Source: a bacterium
Lineage (GTDB): Bacteria > Cyanobacteriota > Vampirovibrionia > Gastranaerophilales > Gastranaerophilaceae
DNA length: 5,090 nucleotides
NCBI GenBank assembly: GCA_017444705.1
Contig: JAFSWA010000087.1
Coordinates: 1 to 5,090, forward strand
Reading direction: 5' to 3'
This document shows positions 1-5,090 of this stretch, in pieces. The position numbers and the translations under genes were made by a program. Within the stretch, counting starts at the first letter, position 1, and each line of letters starts with the position of its first letter. Under the pieces are notes generated by a model. The model made no database searches, was not told the DNA's origin, and saw only the letters and a program-made list of their open reading frames with translations.

Positions 1-124
1 ACGAGCCAAATTTTTTTTTTGCTTAAAAAAGAAAAAACGGAATCGAACCACCGTGGTTCTCCCCTCTCGGAAAAACTTGCCACCGGCAACTTTTTCCTCG
101 GCAGAGTGCGACGAGCCACCATTT
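1..124. other. Structured non-coding stretch with hairpins
   Basis: No credible gene is seen here. Two hairpins are clear. One is at 45-59: a 6-bp stem GAACCA/TGGTTC with loop CCG. The other is at 69-97: GGAAAAA and TTGCC pair with GGCAA and TTTTTCC around a single C-C mismatch, with a 3-nt loop, giving 12 bp. Two short direct repeats also occur: ACGAGCCA at 1-8 and 111-118, and CGGAATCGAAC at 38-48 and 154-164. A T-run (11-20) faces A-runs (25-30 and 32-37). The stretch could be the 3' region of an upstream transcript, a remnant of a repeated intergenic element, or a structured RNA. On the minus strand GGTTCGATTCC resembles a tRNA T-arm, but no tRNA can be built around it. Confidence 0.5.
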
Positions 125-146
125 ACCCGCAAAAGGCGGGTTTTTT
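125..146 (+). terminator. Rho-independent terminator upstream of cas9
   Basis: ACCCGC (125-130) pairs with GCGGGT (136-141) around loop AAAAG, and the stem is followed directly by a run of six T (141-146). It is oriented to end transcription arriving from the left on the plus strand. That would insulate the cas operon from the unseen upstream gene. On the minus strand the hairpin is followed by TAAAT, so it is not a terminator in that direction. Confidence 0.8.
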
Positions 147-222
147 AATGCTGCGGAATCGAACTTATTTTGTTATACGGTTCGCAAAACAAAGTTATGA
201 CTCACCTGCTCCATTTGAAAAT

Positions 223-252
223 CAGACATTTTAATCTTAATTATGGTATAAT
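223..252 (+). promoter_or_regulatory. Predicted cas9-cas1-cas2 operon promoter
   Basis: A perfect -10 box TATAAT (247-252) is preceded by TGG (244-246), making an extended -10. A weak -35 match CAGACA (223-228) lies 18 bp upstream of it. Transcription would start near 259, giving a very short leader of about 14 nt before the cas9 ATG. A small inverted repeat AAAAT/ATTTT (218-222 and 228-232) flanks the -35 region and could be a regulator site, but it is too short to claim. No other good promoter is seen before cas1 or cas2, so the three genes are probably one operon. Confidence 0.7.
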
Positions 253-262
253 AATGTAAAAT

Positions 263-267
263 AGGAG
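263..267 (+). promoter_or_regulatory. Shine-Dalgarno of cas9
   Basis: AGGAG lies 5 nt upstream of the ATG at 273 and supports this start codon for cas9. Confidence 0.85.
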
Positions 268-272
268 AAAAT

Positions 273-3200
273 ATGAATAAAAAGGTATATGCGTTTGATT
301 TAGGCAAAGCAAGTATAGGTTTTTGTGCAAGAGAAGATTTTAATATATTGGATATCGGGTCTTTGATTATAGACAAAGACCATGCTGAGGTTATTTCAAA
401 CAGGGAAAGGAGAAGAATTAAAAAAACTCTTGATGCTCATAAAAACAGAGAGGAATTTTTTGATAAGTTATGGTTGACTTGCGGATTATCAGTTTTGGAA
501 AAATCCGATAAACGTTTTAAAACAGAGTTTGCACTGAAAAATGATGAAACCGTATATAATTCAACACTACTCAGAATAGCCTTATTGCAAAATAAACCGT
601 TAAAGGAATGGCAAATATATAAAGCCTTACATAGTGCTATTCAAAGAAGAGGTTATGACCCTGATATAGTATGGGCAAATGCTTCTTCTTCCGATGAAAA
701 AAATAACAAAGAAAGGGTTGCAAAATATACCCAAAATGAAAGCGGTCAAGAGCTAATTATAAACGAGGAATATAAATATCCCTGTTATTATGATGCTTTG
801 AAGTTAGGGTTGTGGAGTGAAGATAAACCTCAGGAATTAAAAAGACATATTCCTTTGGCGAACACAGCAAAAGTACGAACAACGGAACGTGTTGCACCTC
901 GCAGTTTTGTTGAAAAAGAATTAACACAATTGTATTTGAATGCTCAAAAACAATTACCGCAATTAAAATTTGATGTCGAATATTTTTTATACGGAGAAAA
1001 AAAGAAAGCTTATGCGACTTTTAGAACGAAAGAACAAGGCAGAGAAAAAGATTACGGTGTCTTAGGACAAAAGATACCAAGATTTGATAACAGAATTATA
1101 GCTAAATGTAAACTATTACCTAAAAGAAATGTATGTAAAGCTGCCGATTTAGATAGTGTTACTTTCACTTTACTTATGAAACTTAAAAATTTAAGGTTTA
1201 CTGATATTAATGGTGAAAAAGGATTTTTAGACAGTTCCGCTATTTCAGAAATTCATAAAAATTGGCTTGTAAAAGCAAATAAAGGGGAAAAAATAAAACT
1301 TGATACAACCGTTACAAAAAAAGATATTGAAGATGTAATCGGTGTAAAAATACAAGATAAAATAGAACCTATGAAAGCAAATATATCGGGTCGTTCGTCA
1401 TTTTGTCGTCGGGCATGTCAAATTATGAATAAAATTATTTTGGAAGGTATAGAAAATCCCGTTGAAATGGATTTAACAGAGTATATAGACCCGAATTCTT
1501 CTCCTAATGGTATTACTGAAGAAGAAATAAGAGAAATGCTTTATAAAATCGGGACTTGGGATAATTTATTTATTCCCGATAACAGGTATGAAATGGTCGA
1601 ATTATCTTCTGATGACAGACAAAAAACGGATTTGCTGATAGGTAAAATTACAAATCCTATTGTAAGAAACCGTTTACAGATATTGAGAGATAAGTTATTA
1701 GAGTTGAAAAAAGCATACGGAACTCCTGATGAAGTTATTTTTGAATTTATAAGAGAGGGAGCGGATAATTCGTTGTTTGGAGCGATAAAAGCCCAAGATG
1801 CATTAAAACGAATGAAAGATAATGAAAAGAAAAATGAAGAATTGGGGCAAAAATTAAAAGATAATAATATTTATTCTTCAACCAATTTTGATAAATTAAA
1901 GTTATTGGAAATACAAGGCGGAAAGAGTGTATATAGCGGAAAGCCCATTGGAATAGAAAATTTTGACGAATGCGAAATTGATCACATTTACCCAAGAACC
2001 ATGGGCGGAAATGATGCTTTGTATAACAAGGTTTTATGTTATAGCAGTGAAAATCAGGAAAAAGCGGGCAGAACACCCTATGAATGGTTATCTCCTGACA
2101 AAGATAAATGGGCAAAATATGTTAATCGATTATCTGATATTAAATCAAGTTTAGGAAAAAAGAAATTTGAGCTTTTAACAAGTAAACCTGAAACTTGCGA
2201 AAAATTAATTGAAAGTTATAACGGACTTGCCGAAACCGCACAAATCGCCAAAGTCGCACAACAACTTGCCGCATTTATTTTCGGTTGGGGATTACAGACA
2301 GTTGGGGATAAAAGACATCTGTTTGTTAATAACGGCTCTACAACAGCCGCAATTCGCCGTCGTTACGGTTTAAATAAGATTTTGGGTGATGATGTCAAAA
2401 AGAATCGTGAAAACGACAAACACCATGCCCTTGATGCAATTTGTATAAGCTTTTCAAGAGATTTTAAATATGACCCCGATTCTAAAAAAGATGTAATAAA
2501 AGGCTTTACTTATGAATTTGTAAAAAATGAAATTGATAAACTTATGCCTTATCCGTATTCCAATGACAAACCTTTTAAGGGAAATACCAAACCTCTTGAA
2601 ACTATATACGGATACAGAGAGTACGGAAGCAAAAAATATATAACGGGAAGAGTTGATATTACAGAATTGGAACAAAAGGAAAAGAAAATTAAAACTATTA
2701 TAGATGAAATTATAAAAAATGACTTACTTGAAAAGATTAATTTGCCAAAAGAAGAATGGGTAAACCTTTTGAAAAATTACATTCACCCCAAAAAGCAAAC
2801 TCATGTCAAAAAAGTAATGGTTGTTGTATCAGAGGGTGAAATTGATTATGATTCAAACAACAGAATGAGAATGGGTGAATATGTTGATTTCGGGAAAAAA
2901 GAAACTGAAAAATCAGAGGGGGCAAAACATCAATTTAAACATTCAAAAGGACATAAGGGACAAATACTTTACTATGACGAAAAAGGTGTTATAAAAGTCA
3001 TGCCTGTTTATGCAAATAAAAAGACATCTGAAGTAAAACAAAAACTTCTTGATATAGGTTGCAAACTTTATAAAAAAGGTATGATGTTTACATCGGGTTG
3101 TTTAGTCGAAATTCCGAAAGATTTTGATGCAAACGTCTATTATCATAAAATAGATGAAAATGGTAAAGATAAACTTATTCCTAACAAGGAATTAGTTAAA

Positions 3201-3329
3201 AACGGCATATTTAAAGTCAGGACTATTATGTCAAACGGAGCAATAAAGTTAGAAAATAATTGTGGTCAAGAAATATTAACAAGTGTTTCTGTTTTAACAA
3301 ATATTGAATTTAAAAAATACAAACCTTGA
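273..3329 (+). CDS. cas9: Type II-C CRISPR RNA-guided endonuclease Cas9
   Basis: This is the effector nuclease: with a crRNA:tracrRNA guide it cuts both strands of DNA matching a spacer next to a PAM. Seen in order: RuvC-I, FDLGKASIG with catalytic D9; the arginine-rich bridge helix at about 42-68 (R44, R46-R48); the REC lobe at about 69-470, with the II-C-like motifs IQRRGY (123-128) and QKIPRFDNR (266-274); RuvC-II, DEVIFEFIRE, with E491; the HNH domain, EIDHIYPR, with D570 and H571, and SENQEK with N594; RuvC-III, NDKHHALDA, with H718 and D721; and a WED/PAM-interacting C-terminus from about 800, including MPVYAN (910-915). All expected nuclease residues of both domains are present, so the enzyme should be active. 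H571 to N594 is 23 residues, the same spacing as H588/N611 in the Neisseria enzyme. At 1018 aa it is compact and close to the Campylobacter and Neisseria II-C enzymes. The start is supported by AGGAG 5 nt upstream. The PAM cannot be read from the sequence. Confidence 0.98.
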   Translation: MNKKVYAFDLGKASIGFCAREDFNILDIGSLIIDKDHAEVISNRERRRIKKTLDAHKNREEFFDKLWLTCGLSVLEKSDKRFKTEFALKNDETVYNSTLLRIALLQNKPLKEWQIYKALHSAIQRRGYDPDIVWANASSSDEKNNKERVAKYTQNESGQELIINEEYKYPCYYDALKLGLWSEDKPQELKRHIPLANTAKVRTTERVAPRSFVEKELTQLYLNAQKQLPQLKFDVEYFLYGEKKKAYATFRTKEQGREKDYGVLGQKIPRFDNRIIAKCKLLPKRNVCKAADLDSVTFTLLMKLKNLRFTDINGEKGFLDSSAISEIHKNWLVKANKGEKIKLDTTVTKKDIEDVIGVKIQDKIEPMKANISGRSSFCRRACQIMNKIILEGIENPVEMDLTEYIDPNSSPNGITEEEIREMLYKIGTWDNLFIPDNRYEMVELSSDDRQKTDLLIGKITNPIVRNRLQILRDKLLELKKAYGTPDEVIFEFIREGADNSLFGAIKAQDALKRMKDNEKKNEELGQKLKDNNIYSSTNFDKLKLLEIQGGKSVYSGKPIGIENFDECEIDHIYPRTMGGNDALYNKVLCYSSENQEKAGRTPYEWLSPDKDKWAKYVNRLSDIKSSLGKKKFELLTSKPETCEKLIESYNGLAETAQIAKVAQQLAAFIFGWGLQTVGDKRHLFVNNGSTTAAIRRRYGLNKILGDDVKKNRENDKHHALDAICISFSRDFKYDPDSKKDVIKGFTYEFVKNEIDKLMPYPYSNDKPFKGNTKPLETIYGYREYGSKKYITGRVDITELEQKEKKIKTIIDEIIKNDLLEKINLPKEEWVNLLKNYIHPKKQTHVKKVMVVVSEGEIDYDSNNRMRMGEYVDFGKKETEKSEGAKHQFKHSKGHKGQILYYDEKGVIKVMPVYANKKTSEVKQKLLDIGCKLYKKGMMFTSGCLVEIPKDFDANVYYHKIDENGKDKLIPNKELVKNGIFKVRTIMSNGAIKLENNCGQEILTSVSVLTNIEFKKYKP

Positions 3330-3350
3330 CTTTTTAAAAAATAACATTAA

Positions 3351-3366
3351 TCATGCCATGGCATGA
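3351..3366. repeat. 16-bp perfect palindrome over the cas1 start
   Basis: TCATGCCATGGCATGA equals its own reverse complement and includes the cas1 ATG (3363-3365) in its right arm. As RNA it can form a 6-bp stem with loop CAUG that hides the start codon. As DNA it could be an operator. No Shine-Dalgarno is visible ahead of cas1. The palindrome is directly visible; a role in regulation is inference. Confidence 0.6.
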
Positions 3367-4310
3367 CTTATCATATTTTGCATTTAACAACACCAAATAT
3401 AATGCTTTATGCAAAACAAGGATTTTTGTTTTGTAGGTATGACGATGGAAGTGAAAATAAAATTGCCCTTGATGATATAAGAGCAATTATTGTTGCGACA
3501 CATCAGGTCAGTTTTACAAATTCTTGCTTGGCAAGGTTGTTAGAAAAAGATGTTGTAATTCTTCATTGTAATAACAGCTATAAACCCGTCGGCTGGACGG
3601 TAGGGCTTGACAGGGTAATAAGGACAAAGGCTTTTTATAATCAAATTGAACAGAATAATGATTTTGAAAAATCTTTGTGGAAAAAATTGCTTCTTCAAAA
3701 GGTTCAAAATCAGGCGGATAATATTGCTTTGGCAAATGAGGATAATTCAAATCTTTTACGGCTTATAAATAAACCATTGATGAATGAAGCCAATATTGCA
3801 AAACAATATTGGGAAATTTATTTTAAAATATTGGGAAATCCTCAAAAACGAGAACACAAAAATGCCGAAAGTTTTGAAAATATATGCCTAAACTATGGAT
3901 ATGCGGTTTTTCAATCACTTATTTATCGTTCGGTTTTAATTCACGGACTTTTGCCGAATCTTGGTATTCATCATGAAGAAAAATATAACAGTACCCCTCT
4001 TATTTATGATTTGGTTGAACCGTTCAGAGTATTTGTCGATTTTTACTTGTATAAATTTAAAGTTAATGAGGGAGGCTCTTTTGAACATAAAGATTTAAAA
4101 GCATGGAATAAATACTTTGCGTTTTGTATGAAAAATTACAGACTGAAAGCAAAAGGAATGAGCTATAAAATTATTGATTACATTGATATTTTTGTTGAAG
4201 AAATAACAAATGCATATATAAATTTTGATACAAAAAATGTTATTTTACCCGATATTAAGGAACAATACCTGCATATAGATAAACACAGGAACAGAGAATA
4301 TGAGGAGTAA
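3363..4310 (+). CDS. cas1: CRISPR adaptation endonuclease/integrase Cas1 (type II)
   Basis: Cas1 forms a complex with Cas2 and integrates new spacers at the CRISPR array as a metal-dependent integrase. The N-terminal beta-rich domain (about 1-100) leads into the helical catalytic domain. There the three expected metal ligands are visible: E142 in NEANIAKQYW, H204 in LGIHHEEKYNS, and E219 in YDLVEPFRVFVD. The motif LNYGYAVFQS (about 177-186) is also typical. H204 and E219 are 15 residues apart, as in the S. pyogenes II-A protein (H205/E220). At 315 aa it is slightly longer than the usual 290-300. The ATG at 3363 is the first possible start, because in-frame stops lie at 3342 and 3348. It begins 33 nt after the cas9 stop, in the same frame, and lacks a clear ribosome binding site. 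It is probably translated from the cas9 operon mRNA, perhaps by coupling to cas9 translation. Confidence 0.97.
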   Translation: MTYHILHLTTPNIMLYAKQGFLFCRYDDGSENKIALDDIRAIIVATHQVSFTNSCLARLLEKDVVILHCNNSYKPVGWTVGLDRVIRTKAFYNQIEQNNDFEKSLWKKLLLQKVQNQADNIALANEDNSNLLRLINKPLMNEANIAKQYWEIYFKILGNPQKREHKNAESFENICLNYGYAVFQSLIYRSVLIHGLLPNLGIHHEEKYNSTPLIYDLVEPFRVFVDFYLYKFKVNEGGSFEHKDLKAWNKYFAFCMKNYRLKAKGMSYKIIDYIDIFVEEITNAYINFDTKNVILPDIKEQYLHIDKHRNREYEE

Positions 4311-4647
4311 ATATCGCATGGGTTGGCTTTTTGTATGTTTTGATTTGCCGGTTGAAGAAAAGGAAGAACGCAGACTGGCAGCAAAATTCAGAAAAAATCT
4401 TTTGGATTTGGGATATTTTATGCTCCAAAATTCTATTTATGTTCGTTCTTGCGTAACTTATGAAAAAACAGATAAGTTTATAAAAACTTTAAATGAAATT
4501 GCCCCAAATACAGGCAGTATCAATATTTTCTATCTGACAGACAGACAGTGGAGTCTTTCGATATGTATTGAAAAAACAGATTATAAAAACTCAAAATATC
4601 AGCAAAAAATGGGCGAAAATGCACCCAAACAAATGACTTTTTGGTAA
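4300..4647 (+). CDS. cas2: CRISPR adaptation protein Cas2
   Basis: Cas2 is the small ferredoxin-fold dimer that bridges two Cas1 dimers in the spacer-integration complex. The opening SKYRMGWLFVCFDLPV holds the first beta strand with the conserved aspartate (D15). RKNLLDLGYFMLQNSIYVR and the later strand INIFYLTDRQW follow, as in type II Cas2 proteins. The length of 115 aa is normal. The ATG at 4300 is chosen because it keeps the family-like KYRMGW start and has AGGA 9 nt upstream. The internal ATG at 4318 (M7), with AGGAG 10 nt upstream, is a possible alternative. The gene overlaps the end of cas1 by 11 nt, indicating translational coupling. Its last codons overlap, on the opposite strand, the predicted tracrRNA terminator (4604-4627). 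Confidence 0.97.
   Translation: MRSKYRMGWLFVCFDLPVEEKEERRLAAKFRKNLLDLGYFMLQNSIYVRSCVTYEKTDKFIKTLNEIAPNTGSINIFYLTDRQWSLSICIEKTDYKNSKYQQKMGENAPKQMTFW
4604..4627 (-). terminator. tracrRNA/array terminator inside the cas2 3' end
   Basis: Read on the minus strand, TGGGTG pairs with CGCCCA (one U-G wobble) around loop CATTTT, followed at once by six T (4609 down to 4604). This is a classic intrinsic terminator. It is antisense to the last part of cas2 and is the first convincing stop for leftward transcription from the array and the tracrRNA gene. Confidence 0.75.
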
Positions 4648-4657
4648 TTTTATGTTA

Positions 4658-4685
4658 CCATGAAGTCATGGATATTAAATTTTTA
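4658..4685 (+). terminator. Possible weak terminator after cas2
   Basis: On the plus strand CCATG/CATGG (4658-4671, loop AAGT) is followed by an AT stretch ending in five T (4681 region). A second small stem GGTAA/TTACC (4643-4647 with 4655-4659) competes with it. The stem is short and the T-run is about 10 nt away, so termination of the cas mRNA here is uncertain. The same hairpin also lies in the tail of the predicted tracrRNA on the other strand. Confidence 0.3.
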
Positions 4686-4786
4686 AATGTTTTAGAGAAT
4701 GAGATTGCAACGTATTTTCATAGAGGTTCAAAATATTCTCTTGTCAATTCTGATTGGACTATTAACTTAAAATATCTTATGGAAAC

Positions 4787-4815
4787 ATTATATCATGGTT
4801 TGTTTCGTTTGTATA
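4787..4815 (-). promoter_or_regulatory. Predicted tracrRNA promoter
   Basis: On the minus strand TGATATAAT (4795-4787) is a perfect extended -10. A partial -35, TATACA (4815-4810), lies 17 bp upstream. Transcription would begin near 4780. The first repeat also carries a promoter (-10 at 4825-4820) that would start near 4813 and read into the same RNA, so a second, slightly longer tracrRNA is possible. Confidence 0.7.
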
Positions 4816-4819
4816 TCCT

Positions 4820-5090
4820 ATTATAACATATTTTAAATTAATAGTAAATCAAAACACGCCCTGGTCTGATAAAGCCATAAATTCATTATAACATATTTTA
4901 AATTAATAGTAAATCAAAACATAATTCCGAACCTGTTTCATCTGCAAATTATTATAACATATTTTAAATTAATAGTAAATCAAAACGGTTTGGCTCGCTG
5001 AGTTTCCGGACTTTTTATTATAACATATTTTAAATTAATAGTAAATCAAAACGTAGTCAACCATAAAGGTTATCATATTAGAATTATAAC
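4820..5090 (-). CRISPR. Type II-C CRISPR array (continues beyond window)
   Basis: Four identical 36-bp repeats lie at 4820-4855, 4885-4920, 4951-4986 and 5017-5052, and the first 8 bases of a fifth are at 5083-5090. On the plus strand the repeat starts ATTATAACATATTTT and ends GTAAATCAAAAC; only 4 of 36 bases are G or C. Spacers are 4856-4884 (29 nt), 4921-4950, 4987-5016 and 5053-5082 (30 nt each), all different. The minus strand is assigned as the crRNA strand for two reasons. The repeat then begins GTTTTGATTTAC, like type II repeats, and the anti-repeat pairs with it in that orientation. No repeat is degenerate, so neither end of the visible part can be called the old end. Confidence 0.97.
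4885..4913 (-). promoter_or_regulatory. Promoter carried inside the repeats (second repeat shown)
   Basis: On the minus strand each repeat ends in TGTTATAAT, a perfect extended -10 (here 4893-4885). TTTACT lies 17 bp upstream as a partial -35 (4913-4908). Transcription should start about 7 nt later, inside the neighbouring spacer (near 4878), leaving about 23 nt of spacer in the crRNA. The same element recurs at 4820-4848, 4951-4979 and 5017-5045. Repeat-borne promoters of this kind are known from Neisseria type II-C arrays. Confidence 0.75.

Larger units (their letters stand above)
4604..4780 (-). ncRNA. Predicted tracrRNA
   Basis: The tracrRNA pairs with the repeat part of crRNA and is needed for Cas9 loading. 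On the minus strand 4780-4747 is an anti-repeat. crRNA repeat positions 1-9 pair fully (two G-U), position 10 faces a CC bulge (4756-4757), positions 11-28 pair (one G-U), position 29 is a G-G mismatch and 30-33 pair: 31 pairs in total. After a 5-nt linker come a nested stem (4694-4699 with 4736-4741, and 4713-4718 with 4730-4735), a small hairpin CCATG/CATGG (4658-4671) and the terminal hairpin with its U-tract (4604-4627). An extended -10 places the 5' end near 4780, exactly at the start of the anti-repeat. The predicted length is about 177 nt, longer than many tracrRNAs, so 3' processing is possible. The anti-repeat is very strongly supported; the exact ends are inferred. Confidence 0.88.

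Noticed and set aside
2..10. CGAGCCAAA shared between the upstream region and spacer 3 (crRNA strand), as possible self-targeting
   Set aside because: A 9-base match is expected by chance in a window of this size, and the rest of the spacer does not match.
38..49. tRNA T-arm-like GGTTCGATTCC on the minus strand (also near 154-164)
   Set aside because: The following bases cannot form an acceptor stem with any upstream segment, and no anticodon arm or D-arm could be built.
167..178. Minus-strand GTATAACAAAAT as a possible anti-repeat (9 of 12 matches to the repeat end)
   Set aside because: Similarity stops after 12 bases, no terminator follows in that direction, and the 4747-4780 anti-repeat is far better.
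19..234. 71-codon open frame upstream of cas9
   Set aside because: It needs a TTG start next to a T-run with no Shine-Dalgarno, and runs through two hairpins and the terminator at 125-146. It shows no recognisable domain.
1747..2115. 122-codon open frame antisense to cas9
   Set aside because: It lies wholly within the conserved RuvC-II/HNH coding region of cas9. It is a shadow frame favoured by AT-rich codons and has no ribosome binding site or known domain.
3326..3354. TTGACT as the -35 of a separate cas1 promoter
   Set aside because: No acceptable -10 lies 16-18 bp downstream, so cas1 is better read as part of the cas9 transcript.
4641..4826. 61-codon open frame after cas2 on the plus strand
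   Set aside because: It starts with TTG inside cas2, covers the anti-repeat and tracrRNA promoter, and ends in the first CRISPR repeat. The RNA explanation accounts for the sequence and no ribosome binding site is seen.

Overview
This window holds a nearly complete type II-C CRISPR-Cas locus. It contains a compact Cas9 (1018 aa), Cas1 (315 aa) and Cas2 (115 aa) in the minimal order cas9-cas1-cas2 on the plus strand. A CRISPR array follows and runs off the right edge. There is no csn2 or cas4 between cas2 and the array, which separates this locus from types II-A and II-B. The DNA is strongly AT-rich; the repeat itself has only 4 G/C in 36 positions. Codon use and spacing look bacterial. The source is probably a low-GC, possibly host-associated bacterium, but the sequence alone does not fix the phylum.

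Layout. Positions 1-272 are non-coding: a structured stretch with hairpins and short direct repeats, a strong plus-strand terminator (125-146), then the cas9 promoter (extended -10 at 244-252) and Shine-Dalgarno. cas9 occupies 273-3329. A 33-nt gap ends in a 16-bp perfect palindrome that overlaps the cas1 start. cas1 occupies 3363-4310, and cas2 (4300-4647) overlaps it by 11 nt. Positions 4604-4780 on the minus strand encode a predicted tracrRNA. Its anti-repeat can pair with the array repeat over 31 positions, and its terminator lies inside the 3' end of cas2. From 4820 there are four full 36-bp repeats, part of a fifth, and four spacers (29, 30, 30 and 30 nt).

How it works together. Read on the minus strand, every repeat ends in an extended -10 promoter (TGTTATAAT). 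Each spacer therefore appears to be transcribed from its own promoter leftwards, towards the cas genes, as in the Neisseria and Campylobacter II-C systems. The expected crRNAs carry about 23 nt of spacer followed by a repeat beginning GUUUUGAUUUAC. They would pair with the tracrRNA and guide Cas9, while Cas1-Cas2 adds new spacers. Because the tracrRNA gene follows the last repeat in the same direction, with no visible terminator between them, a read-through RNA would carry spacer, repeat, anti-repeat and tracr tail in one molecule, resembling a natural single guide RNA. The array/tracr unit is convergent with the cas operon.
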